A stretch of DNA of 22,110 nucleotides from Rhodospirillaceae bacterium UBA6608. Its GTDB lineage: Bacteria; Pseudomonadota; Alphaproteobacteria; Rhodospirillales_A; Casp-alpha2. The notes beneath the pieces were generated by a model, which saw only the letters and a list, made by a program, of their open reading frames with translations, did not search any database and was not told the DNA's origin. Location: assembly GCA_002433335.1 (NCBI GenBank), contig DJHY01000059.1:1-22110 (forward strand), given 5' to 3'. Positions 1 to 8,953 of this stretch are shown one piece after another. The translations under genes were made by a program, and so were the position numbers. Position 1 is the first letter of the stretch; each line of letters starts with the position of its first letter.

Positions 1-3000
1 GTCCGCCGGTACGGACAATGGCGATGGTTCCTGGACCCTGACCCCGGATCAGCTCGAAGGGCTGACCGTGACCCCGGCGACGGATAGCTCTGATGACTTC
101 CAGTTGACGGTGACCGCAACCACGACCGACGGTGCGGACACGGCGACTGTGTCCGAAACCCTGGACGTGACCGTGCAGGGCGTGGCCGACGGTGCGACCG
201 TTGTGGATACCTCGGCCGCCGGTTCGGAAGATACGGCCATTCCGTTCACTGTCGACGTGTCCGAATTGGATACCGACGGCTCGGAAACCTTGAGCGTGAC
301 CCTGTCGAACATCCCCGAGGGTGCGATCATCACCCGCAACGGCGAACCGGTTGCCGTCAACGAAGACGGCTCGGTGACCCTGGGCGAGGGCGAATTGGAC
401 GGCCTGGCGATCACGCCGCCGGAAGATTACTCCGGTTCCTTCGATCTGACCGTTTCGGCGCAGACGACCGACGAGGGCGACGTATCCGAAGTGACCACGG
501 GCTCTGTCTCGATCGATGTGTCCGGTGCGGCTGATGGCGCGGATCTGAATGTCTCGGATGCGTCGGGCAACGAAGATACCGCCATCGACCTGCCGATTTC
601 GATCGACAAGGCCGACGCCGGAGAGACGGCGGAAATCACCCTGTCCGGTATTCCGGAAGGGGCGACCCTGTCCAACGCCAACGGCCCGATCACGGTCGTC
701 GACGGCGTTGCGGTGCTGAGCGAAGCCGACTTGGCCGGTCTGCAGGTGACCCCGCCAGCCGATAGCGGCGCCGACTTCCAGATCGGCGTGTCGGTGGTGA
801 CCACGGACGGCGAAAGCACCTCCGAGCCGACAACCGGTACGATCTCGGTCGGTGTCGATGCGGTTGCCGACGTTCCGACCCTTGAGGTCGGCAGTGTCTC
901 CGGTTCCGAAGACAGCGCTATCCCGCTGAATATCTCGGCGGGCCTGACCGATACGGACGGCTCGGAAGTTCTCAGCGTCACCATTTCCGACGTGCCGGTT
1001 GGCTCGACGCTGACACTTGGCGACGGGTCTTCCTTCACGGCGACCGAAGGCAACACGACCTTCCTGTTCGCGGGTGACCAGATCGAAGGTCTGTCCATCA
1101 CCCCGCCGGAAAACAGCGACGACGACTTCACCCTGAACGTCATTGCGACCTCGCTGGATACCGATCCGGAAACCGGTGCGGTGACGACCAGTTCGGTCGA
1201 GGGCTCCATGGCCGTCAGCGTCGATCCGGAAGCGGATGCGCCGACCCTGACGCTGGACAACGCGGCCGGCACGGAAGACCAGCCGATCGCCCTGAACATC
1301 GATGCGGGCCTGACCGACGACAGCGAAGTTCTGTCGGTCACGATCTCGGGCGTGCCGGAAGGCGCCTCCCTGTCCGCCGGTACGGACAACGGCGACGGAA
1401 CCTGGACGGTCGATCCGGCCGATCTGGAAGGCCTGACGGTTACCCCGGCGGCCAACTCCAACGAGGACTTCTCGCTGACGATTACGGCGAACTCGACGGA
1501 ATCCGATGGTTCGACGGCAACGACCAGCTCGACCCTCAGCGTGGCCGTGACCGGCGACGCCGATGCGCCGACGTTGTCCGTTACCTTGGGCGAGGGCACG
1601 ACCTCGACCGGTGGGACGGGTGGAACCGGCGGTGAAGGCGGTGGCTACGTCATCGACACCAGCGGCGCCATCGACCTGACCGGTAACAATGCCCAGAACC
1701 ATCAAGGCACCAACGGTGACGATACCTTCGTTGTGGATCGCAACCTGAACCAGAACGAAAACTTCAACATGCAGAACGGTGGCGACACCGTGGTCGTCAA
1801 CGGCAATACCGCCGGCGGTACCAACTTCAACATGGGGAACGGCGCCGACACGGTCGTCATCAACGGTGACATCGGCGGCAACACCAACGTCAACGGCAGT
1901 GGCGCGGATGACGTGCTGATCCTCGGCAAGTCCTCGGATCACTACCAGTTCCAGAACTACACCGAGAGCGCCAGCGGCCTGATCAATACCCAGATCATCG
2001 ATCTGGATACGGGCCAGACCCTGACCGTCAACAACATCGAAGCCATCGGCTTCGGCGACGGGACGTTCCGCGGCAACGAAGATCTGCTGCCGGACTACAA
2101 CGCCGGCGGTGAGGACATCGTGACCTATCCGCTCAACATCGCGTCCGAGTTGACCGATACGGACGGTTCGGAAACGCTGTCGATCACGGTATCCGGCCTG
2201 CCGGAAGGGGCGACCCTGTCCGCCGGTACGGACAACGGCGACGGCACCTTCACCCTGACGCCGGAACAGCTGTCGGGTCTGACCCTGACGGTTCCGGCTG
2301 GTGAGACGGACTTCAACCTGTCCGTGACCGCGACCTCGACCGAAAACGACGGCGATACCGCCAGCGTTTCGACTTCGGTCGGCGTGGACGTGCCGGACCC
2401 GGTTGCCGATGCGCCGACCCTGGACGTTTCCGATGCTTCGGGCACGGAAGATACGGCCATTCCGCTGACCATCGATGCCGGTTTGACCGACGCCAATGAA
2501 AGCCTGAGCGTTACGATCTCCGGTATTCCGGACGGCGCGGTGCTGAAGTCGGGCGATACCGTTCTGACTGTCGAGAACGGCGAGATCACCTTCGAAGACG
2601 GTAACGTGCCGGACGATTTGACGATCACCCCGGCGGATGACTCGAACGAAGACTTCTCGTTGACGGTCACCGCGACCTCGACCGAGGTCAACGGCGATAC
2701 GGCTGAAACCTCCTCGACCCTGAATGTCGCGGTCGCGGGCGATGCCGACGCGCCGACCCTGACCGTCGACCTGGGGGCGGGTGTTCCCGCCGGTGGCGAC
2801 GACGGTACGCCGGAAGTTCCGGGCAGCGTTTCGATCACCAACATGGGCAGCCAGTCCGCCGGTTATGACAGCAGCTATGGCTACTATGTTATCGGGGAAG
2901 ACGGCACGCCGCAGTCGGGCGAAATCATCTGGGCCAACGTCAAGGACGATGTGGGCGATACCTTCACCCTCGATGGTGTCGATCCGGAAGACATCGGGTT

Positions 3001-6000
3001 CTTCATGATCCCGAACGGCGACGACATGAACAACAACCTGTACAACGGGATGAACGTGACGTTCACCCAGGATAACAACGGCAATTGGCAGGCCGTGGGC
3101 CCGAACGGTGTGGCCCTGCAGGGCGCCAGCGCCCCGGCGTTGTTCGATGACGCATCCCTGAACGCCAACAACTTCGACTACACCCAGGACAACAACACCT
3201 CGGGCAACCAGAACTGGGAAGACCTGGTCGGCGGCGGTGACTATGACTTCAACGACGTCAACGTGAATGTCAGCACCGTGGCGACCCAGCCGGGCACGCC
3301 GGGTACGGGTGACGCGGTCGTTGAATATCCGCTGGATATCAATGCGGCTCTGACCGATACCGACGGCTCGGAAACCCTGACGGCGACCATCTCCGGTATT
3401 CCGGAAGGGGCGACCCTGACGCTGTCCGACGGCACGGTTCTGACCTCGACCAGTGTTGACGACACCTTCGACCTGACCTCCGGTCAGTTGCAGGACATCA
3501 CCTTGTCCGTTCCCGCCGGTTCGACCGACTTCGACCTGTCCGTGACCGCGACGGCCACGGAAAACGACGGTGACATGGCCAGCGTCAGCACCTCGGTCGC
3601 CGTGGATGTGCCGGAAGTGGCGGGCCCGGACCTGACGGTTGCGGACGCCCAGGGTAACGAAGACACGGCGATTTCGCTGAACATCGCGGCGGCCTTCGAA
3701 GGCGGCAGCGGTGGTGGCGAGACCACCGGTTCCTTCTACCTGCTGGAAGAAGGTTCCGACTCCGTCCTGCGCATCGGCCTGGACGGCTCGGTCGAAACCA
3801 TCGTGACCGAAGACGAGATCGAAGCCCTGACCGGCAAGAGCGATGCCGACTTCAAGGATATGTCGGTCGTGACTGACGGTGACGGCAACGTGTTCTTCAC
3901 CGAAGCGAATAGCGACTCGATCCTGATGAAGCCGGCCGACGGCGGCGATCTGGAGGTTGTGGCCTCGAAGAGCGCGATCATGCTGGCGACCGGAGAAAAC
4001 TCCGCCGATCCGCGCGGCCTGGTCGTGGGAAGCGACGGCAACCTGTACATGACCGATCAGACCAGCAACTCGCTGGTGCGGATCGACCCGGCGACGGGGC
4101 AGGCGACCGTGGTTGCGACGGAACAGCAATTGGATGACCTGTCGGGTATTCGCGACATCGACCTGGAAGGCGGCATGATCGCGTCGCCGGACGGCAAGAT
4201 CCACTTCGTCTCGGCGGGTGACCCGGATGCGGTCTTCACCTACGACATCGCGACTGGTGACTCCTCGGTCCTGTCCAAGGATTGCGGCTTCAACGATCTG
4301 GACAGCTACATGACCCTGGCGCCCAACGGCGACATCATCGTGATCGACGAATCCGGTGATCATCAGGGCGCGTTCGACAACATCTACCGGATCGATGCCG
4401 AAACCGGCGAGGTCTCGGTGTTCCTGTCCAATCAGGAACTGCGCGACGTGGTTGGCCATTCGGTCGATCTGGAAGGTGGTGTTTCCTTCGATGCCGACGG
4501 CAACTTCTACATTGCCGAGGAACAGTCCGACTCGATCTACAAGTTCACGGCGACCAATTCGGAAACCGGCGCCGTCGATCCGGCATCGGGCGAGGTCTTC
4601 GTCAGCAAGGCGGACCTCTATGATCACTATGCCAACGGCACCAACGCCGACCTGGAAGGCGATCTGCACTTCGCCCAGATGATCGCGGATGGAGACGACA
4701 GCCTGTCGATCACCATCTCCGACATCCCGGAAGGTGCGGTTCTGTCGGTCAACGGCACGCCTGTGACCGTGACCGATGGCACGGCTGAACTGACGGCAGA
4801 TCAACTTTCCGGTTTGACCATCACGCCGCCGGAAAACTCGGACGAAGACTTCTCCTTGACCGTGACCGCCACTGGTACGGCGGCCAACGGCCAGGAAGTC
4901 AGCTCGACCGCCAGCCTGAACGTAACGGTCGATGCCGTCGCCGACGCGCCGGTTGTGACTGCCGAGGATGCTTCCGGCTACGAAGATCAGCCGATCGATC
5001 TGGACATCACCGCGGCCCTGACCGACATGGACGGTTCGGAATCCATCACCGGGATCACCATCTCGGGCCTGCCGTCCGGTGCGACCTTGAACCACGGCAC
5101 CTACGATGCCGGTTCCGACAGCTGGACGCTGGAACCCGCCGACCTGGTCGATTTGCAGTTGAACCCGGCGGCCAATTCCAACGAAGACTTCCAGCTGACC
5201 ATCACCGCGACCTCGACGGAAGCGGACGGTGGCGACACGGCGGTCGGTTCGGTGACCATGGATGTCGATGTCACCGGTGTAGTCGATGACTTCACCGTGA
5301 CGGTCGACGATGCCGAGGGTGCTGCCGGAACGTCCCTGCCGCTGGATATCTCGGTCGGTCTGACCGATCTGGACGGCTCGGAAACGGTCAGCGTCACGAT
5401 CTCTGGCGTGCCCGAAGGCGCGACCCTGAACCACGGCACCTACGATGCGCAGTCGGATAGCTGGACCCTGTCCGGCGACGACCTGGAAGGCTTGGAAATC
5501 TCGTTGCCGGAAACCGCCGGTGGCGAAACCTCCGGCTCCCCGGAAACCCTATACTCGCAGAATTTCAACAGCCTGCAGGAAGGGGCGACCAGCGCCGGTG
5601 GCGCCAACGGCTTCTCGACCGATGCGTCGAACGCCGATACGGGCAATTATCACGGTGTCGATGACGACCGGTATGAGTTCTCCAAGACGGATACCAACGG
5701 CTATGACGGCGAAGACGCCTTCATGACCTGGAACAGCGCGCCGATCGATATTTCGGGCCACGACGACGTGTCCTTCAGCTTCAAGCTGGACGGGCAGGGT
5801 GGTCTGGACAGCAGCGGTGCCTATGCCGACTTCTTCCGCGTGATCGCGGTGGTCGACGGTGTGGAACACGAGCTGATGACCCAGAACGGCGACGTCTGCA
5901 ATCAGACCTTCACCCTGGATGACATTCCCGAAGGGGACGAGTTGATCATCCGGATGGAGGTCAAGACGACCACGACCGATGAAGTCTACAAGATGGACAA

Positions 6001-8836
6001 CCTGCAGGTTTCGGCGACCCCGGTTGCTTCGGAGCCGCTGGAAAGCTTCCAGCTGAACGTCGAAACGACGGTCACGGAAAGCGACGGTGCTTCCGAAACC
6101 GTGTCCCATGACCTGGACGTCACGGTCGTCAGCCCGGACGACGAAGCATCGGCCCCGACCCTGACGGTGACGGAACAGGCCCCGACGACCGAAGATGTCT
6201 CTGTGGCGCTGAACCTCTCCGCCGCATTGACCGACACGGACGGCTCGGAATCCCTCAGCGTGACGTTGTCCGGTATCCCGGACGGTGCGGTGCTGAAGGC
6301 CGGCGCGGAAGTGCTGACGGTCGAGAACGGCTCGATCACCTTCGAAGACGGCATGGTTCCGGAAAACCTGTCCCTGACCCCGCCGGCTAATTCCGATGCC
6401 GATATCGAACTGACGGTCACCGCGACCTCGACGGAAGCCAACGGCGGCGCCACGGCGACCAGCACGGCGACCATCGATATCGACGTCGCGGCCCTGGCTG
6501 ATGTTCCGACGATCACCAATGTGACCGTTGGTGCGCCGGTCGTGACCGAGGGTACGGAAGGCACCGCCGAGACGGTGACGATCACCTCTGCCAACTTCGG
6601 CGAGGAAGGATCGGGCTTCACTGTTATGGGCCGGACCATCAATTGGGACGGCAGCCTGTCCGAAGCCTCGACGGATAACGTGTCGACCAATGGCTCGCCC
6701 ATCGGGTTCGGCGTTGCCGGCAATTCGTCGGGCGACTATTCCGAAATCGGCTACAACAGCTCGAAGGGCGTATCCGAGGAATTGGTCGTCAACTTCGACG
6801 ACGATGTATCTTCGGCCGATGTCTCCTTTGCCTGGATGCACTCGGGCGAACAGGCAACCTACAAGCTGTATCGCGACGGCGTCGAAGTCGGCACCGGCAC
6901 GGTCGACGGGGTGACCGATTGGGTCGATGAACCCGTCACCCTGACGGCTGCCGATGGCGGCAACTTCGATCAGGTGGTGTTCTCCGCCCCGGGTTATGAA
7001 GACGACTTCCTGATCAATTCGATCAGCTTCGAGGCCGGTACCGACGCAACCCAGAACGTTGCCGAATACCCGATCGACATCACCGCCAGCCTTGCCGATA
7101 CCGATGGTTCGGAAGCTCTGTCGGTGACCATCGGCGGGATCCCGGACGGTGCGACCCTGTCGGCCGGAACGGACAACGGCGACGGCACCTGGACGGTGTC
7201 GGGCGGTGATCTGGAAGGCCTGAGCCTGTCGGTGCCGTTCGATGACGAGGTCGAAGCCTTCGACCTGTCGTTCACCGCCACGGCGACGGAACAGTCGAAC
7301 AACTCGACGGCCAATTCGACGCCGGTAACAGTGTCGGCGGAGGCCGTGGTCGAAGAAGTCCCGACCTATGACCTGGATGTTTCCGCGTCGATGGGCGAGG
7401 GCGCGATCAGCGAGGCCGACGACGCCATCGTGTTCGATCTGGACGTCACGGCGACCGGTAACGGCCAGCCGCTGGGCGAGGATGCGACGATCACCATCTC
7501 GGGCATCCCGAACGGTGTCAGCCTGTCTGCCGGGACCGACAACAACGACGGCACCTATACCCTGACGCCCGCGCAGTTGAGCGGCCTGCAGGTTCTGGTG
7601 TCGGATGCGGTCGCGACCGACTTCTCGCTCGAAGTCACTGCTTCGGTTGGCGATCAGTCTGCGTCGGCGAGCGATGTGTTGGCCGAGGTCGATCCCTCGC
7701 TGTTCTACGAAGTTGGCGAAGAGAACTTCAACAACGACGGCGCCGTCGGCAACGACACGTCCAAGGACAACTGGACGGGTGATTGGCAGTCCGAAACCTT
7801 CGCCGGCAGCACCAAGAACGACGATCTCAACTCCGGTGGCGGCGGTGACACGCTGTACGGCGGGGCCGGGAACGACGATCTGACCGGTAGCTGGGGCGAC
7901 GATACGCTGTATGGCGGTTCGGGCAACGACGACATGATCGGCGGCAGCCAGGACGATACGCTGTACGGCGGTTCGGGTAACGATGAACTGCAGGGCGACT
8001 CGGGTGCCGACACGCTGTACGGCGGTTCCGGCAACGATGAGATCGAAGGCGGTAGCCAGGACGATCTGATCTTCGGCGGCTCCGGCGATGACGAAATCGA
8101 CGCCGGCACCGACAACGACACCGTCTACGGTGGTGCCGGTAACGACGAAATCGAAGGCGGCAGCGGTAGCGACACCCTCTACGGCGGCACTGGCAACGAC
8201 GAGATCGATGGTGGTACCGACAACGACTTCCTGCACGGTGGTTCCGGCAACGACGACATCACCGGCGGCAGCGGTAGCGACACCATCTACGGCGGCACCG
8301 GCAACGACGAGATCGATGCAGGCTCCGACAACGACTATGTCGACGGTGGTTCTGGCGATGACGAGATCAACGCCGGTACCGGTGACGACATCGTCCACGG
8401 CGGCGCGGGCAACGACGAGATCCTTGGCGACTACGGCAACGACCAGTTGTTCGGTGGTCTGGGTGACGACTATCTGTCCGGCGGCGGCGGGAACGACATC
8501 CTGTCCGGCGGCGCTGGCAACGACGTGCTGAACGGTGGCGACGGTGCCGATACCTTCATCTTCGACGCCGACAGCGGCCACGACATCATCGAAGACATCA
8601 TGATGCAGGACACGCTCGAGTTCCAAGGCGAGCAGTTCGATATGAACGATATGATCTTCTCGGAGAACGAGGACGGGGACGCCGTCATCTCCTTCGCGGG
8701 CAACGACGATATGTCGGTGACCCTGGAAGGGGTGAAGTACTCGGACCTGGATACCAACGGCGACGGCAATGCGTCGGAGGGTTACTCCGTCACGCAGACC
8801 GACGACGGGTTCACCGTGAATATCGACGAGACCTGA
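1..8836 (+). CDS. Giant RTX adhesin, type I secreted, cadherin/Ig-like repeats (5' partial)
   Basis: The reading frame is open from base 2 to the TGA at 8834-8836, giving 2944 visible residues; the true start is off the left edge. About fourteen repeats of roughly 100 residues carry the signature EDTAI-PLxI-LTDTDGSE-LSVTISGIPEGA, as in cadherin/Ig-like repeats of large bacterial adhesins. Guest domains interrupt five repeats: an Asn-rich solenoid (about 1596-2121), DUF4114 (core about 2927-3282, ending GGGDYDFNDV), a six-bladed propeller (about 3727-4680), and two jelly-roll-like domains (about 5549-6030 and 6570-7060). Then come 27 RTX nonapeptides (7838-8566) and a C-terminal region with ADTFIFD and an EF-hand-like loop, expected to hold the uncleaved type I secretion signal. 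The protein is very acidic with only two cysteines. By family it should be exported through a TolC-type channel and fold on Ca2+ outside the cell. No secretion genes are in view. The nearby lapG-like gene suggests it is a protease-releasable biofilm adhesin (inference). Confidence 0.93.
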   Translation, partial: SAGTDNGDGSWTLTPDQLEGLTVTPATDSSDDFQLTVTATTTDGADTATVSETLDVTVQGVADGATVVDTSAAGSEDTAIPFTVDVSELDTDGSETLSVTLSNIPEGAIITRNGEPVAVNEDGSVTLGEGELDGLAITPPEDYSGSFDLTVSAQTTDEGDVSEVTTGSVSIDVSGAADGADLNVSDASGNEDTAIDLPISIDKADAGETAEITLSGIPEGATLSNANGPITVVDGVAVLSEADLAGLQVTPPADSGADFQIGVSVVTTDGESTSEPTTGTISVGVDAVADVPTLEVGSVSGSEDSAIPLNISAGLTDTDGSEVLSVTISDVPVGSTLTLGDGSSFTATEGNTTFLFAGDQIEGLSITPPENSDDDFTLNVIATSLDTDPETGAVTTSSVEGSMAVSVDPEADAPTLTLDNAAGTEDQPIALNIDAGLTDDSEVLSVTISGVPEGASLSAGTDNGDGTWTVDPADLEGLTVTPAANSNEDFSLTITANSTESDGSTATTSSTLSVAVTGDADAPTLSVTLGEGTTSTGGTGGTGGEGGGYVIDTSGAIDLTGNNAQNHQGTNGDDTFVVDRNLNQNENFNMQNGGDTVVVNGNTAGGTNFNMGNGADTVVINGDIGGNTNVNGSGADDVLILGKSSDHYQFQNYTESASGLINTQIIDLDTGQTLTVNNIEAIGFGDGTFRGNEDLLPDYNAGGEDIVTYPLNIASELTDTDGSETLSITVSGLPEGATLSAGTDNGDGTFTLTPEQLSGLTLTVPAGETDFNLSVTATSTENDGDTASVSTSVGVDVPDPVADAPTLDVSDASGTEDTAIPLTIDAGLTDANESLSVTISGIPDGAVLKSGDTVLTVENGEITFEDGNVPDDLTITPADDSNEDFSLTVTATSTEVNGDTAETSSTLNVAVAGDADAPTLTVDLGAGVPAGGDDGTPEVPGSVSITNMGSQSAGYDSSYGYYVIGEDGTPQSGEIIWANVKDDVGDTFTLDGVDPEDIGFFMIPNGDDMNNNLYNGMNVTFTQDNNGNWQAVGPNGVALQGASAPALFDDASLNANNFDYTQDNNTSGNQNWEDLVGGGDYDFNDVNVNVSTVATQPGTPGTGDAVVEYPLDINAALTDTDGSETLTATISGIPEGATLTLSDGTVLTSTSVDDTFDLTSGQLQDITLSVPAGSTDFDLSVTATATENDGDMASVSTSVAVDVPEVAGPDLTVADAQGNEDTAISLNIAAAFEGGSGGGETTGSFYLLEEGSDSVLRIGLDGSVETIVTEDEIEALTGKSDADFKDMSVVTDGDGNVFFTEANSDSILMKPADGGDLEVVASKSAIMLATGENSADPRGLVVGSDGNLYMTDQTSNSLVRIDPATGQATVVATEQQLDDLSGIRDIDLEGGMIASPDGKIHFVSAGDPDAVFTYDIATGDSSVLSKDCGFNDLDSYMTLAPNGDIIVIDESGDHQGAFDNIYRIDAETGEVSVFLSNQELRDVVGHSVDLEGGVSFDADGNFYIAEEQSDSIYKFTATNSETGAVDPASGEVFVSKADLYDHYANGTNADLEGDLHFAQMIADGDDSLSITISDIPEGAVLSVNGTPVTVTDGTAELTADQLSGLTITPPENSDEDFSLTVTATGTAANGQEVSSTASLNVTVDAVADAPVVTAEDASGYEDQPIDLDITAALTDMDGSESITGITISGLPSGATLNHGTYDAGSDSWTLEPADLVDLQLNPAANSNEDFQLTITATSTEADGGDTAVGSVTMDVDVTGVVDDFTVTVDDAEGAAGTSLPLDISVGLTDLDGSETVSVTISGVPEGATLNHGTYDAQSDSWTLSGDDLEGLEISLPETAGGETSGSPETLYSQNFNSLQEGATSAGGANGFSTDASNADTGNYHGVDDDRYEFSKTDTNGYDGEDAFMTWNSAPIDISGHDDVSFSFKLDGQGGLDSSGAYADFFRVIAVVDGVEHELMTQNGDVCNQTFTLDDIPEGDELIIRMEVKTTTTDEVYKMDNLQVSATPVASEPLESFQLNVETTVTESDGASETVSHDLDVTVVSPDDEASAPTLTVTEQAPTTEDVSVALNLSAALTDTDGSESLSVTLSGIPDGAVLKAGAEVLTVENGSITFEDGMVPENLSLTPPANSDADIELTVTATSTEANGGATATSTATIDIDVAALADVPTITNVTVGAPVVTEGTEGTAETVTITSANFGEEGSGFTVMGRTINWDGSLSEASTDNVSTNGSPIGFGVAGNSSGDYSEIGYNSSKGVSEELVVNFDDDVSSADVSFAWMHSGEQATYKLYRDGVEVGTGTVDGVTDWVDEPVTLTAADGGNFDQVVFSAPGYEDDFLINSISFEAGTDATQNVAEYPIDITASLADTDGSEALSVTIGGIPDGATLSAGTDNGDGTWTVSGGDLEGLSLSVPFDDEVEAFDLSFTATATEQSNNSTANSTPVTVSAEAVVEEVPTYDLDVSASMGEGAISEADDAIVFDLDVTATGNGQPLGEDATITISGIPNGVSLSAGTDNNDGTYTLTPAQLSGLQVLVSDAVATDFSLEVTASVGDQSASASDVLAEVDPSLFYEVGEENFNNDGAVGNDTSKDNWTGDWQSETFAGSTKNDDLNSGGGGDTLYGGAGNDDLTGSWGDDTLYGGSGNDDMIGGSQDDTLYGGSGNDELQGDSGADTLYGGSGNDEIEGGSQDDLIFGGSGDDEIDAGTDNDTVYGGAGNDEIEGGSGSDTLYGGTGNDEIDGGTDNDFLHGGSGNDDITGGSGSDTIYGGTGNDEIDAGSDNDYVDGGSGDDEINAGTGDDIVHGGAGNDEILGDYGNDQLFGGLGDDYLSGGGGNDILSGGAGNDVLNGGDGADTFIFDADSGHDIIEDIMMQDTLEFQGEQFDMNDMIFSENEDGDAVISFAGNDDMSVTLEGVKYSDLDTNGDGNASEGYSVTQTDDGFTVNIDET
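2..7700 (+). repeat. Array of ~14 cadherin/Ig-like protein repeats with DNA-level similarity
   Basis: Repeats begin at boundaries such as ADGATV, ADVPTL and ADAPTL and recur about every 300 bases where no guest domain intervenes. DNA identity is high at some cores: the stretch encoding SAGTDNGDG is nearly identical at about 1-29, 1374-1400 and 2220-2245, and more diverged at about 7162 and 7530. Such identity gives substrate for recombination-driven change in repeat number. The DTDGSE loops resemble Ca2+-binding loops of this family. Confidence 0.85.
7838..8566 (+). repeat. RTX nonapeptide array, 27 units
   Basis: Twenty-seven uninterrupted nine-residue units of the form GGxGxDxUx can be read from GGGDTLYGG to DGADTFIFD. 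In RTX proteins these form a Ca2+-bound parallel beta-roll, with two nonapeptides per turn. In the first two-thirds the units alternate between a DTLYGG type and a NDEIEGG/NDEIDAG type, giving an 18-residue (54-base) super-repeat that is also visible in the DNA. Confidence 0.95.
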
Positions 8837-8869
8837 CCACACCCCTCTTTGATCAGGTGACCGAAACTG

Positions 8870-8907
8870 AAAAGGCCGGGCGCATCACGCGTCCGGCTTT
8901 TTTTCTT
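8870..8907 (+). terminator. Rho-independent terminator after the adhesin gene, possibly bidirectional
   Basis: A GC-rich stem of nine pairs (8875-8883 with 8889-8897, one G-T wobble) closes a five-base loop and is followed by seven T at 8898-8904. On the left flank is AAAA (8870-8873), so the same hairpin could also terminate the convergent minus-strand gene that ends at 8954. It lies 38 bases after the adhesin stop codon. Confidence 0.88.
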
Positions 8908-8953
8908 GATGTGCTAGGTAAGCGGCCCTGGCGGGCTTTCGTTCCCTCGGGGA

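Noticed and set aside
427..1599. A 390-residue minus-strand frame rich in Ser, Val and Pro
   Set aside because: It is the antisense shadow of the adhesin repeats, without domain signal; the plus frame carries clear domain structure.
7838..8566. Regular short DNA repeats resembling a CRISPR-like or satellite array
   Set aside because: They are in-frame codons for RTX nonapeptides, with no conserved repeat/unique spacer pattern.
5549..8842. A 1097-residue open frame on the minus strand opposite the adhesin
   Set aside because: It is antisense to highly repetitive GC-biased coding DNA, has a composition mirroring the sense repeats (V/A/I/G-rich, RTX complement), no recognisable domain and no independent ribosome site. 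Long stop-free antisense frames are expected here.
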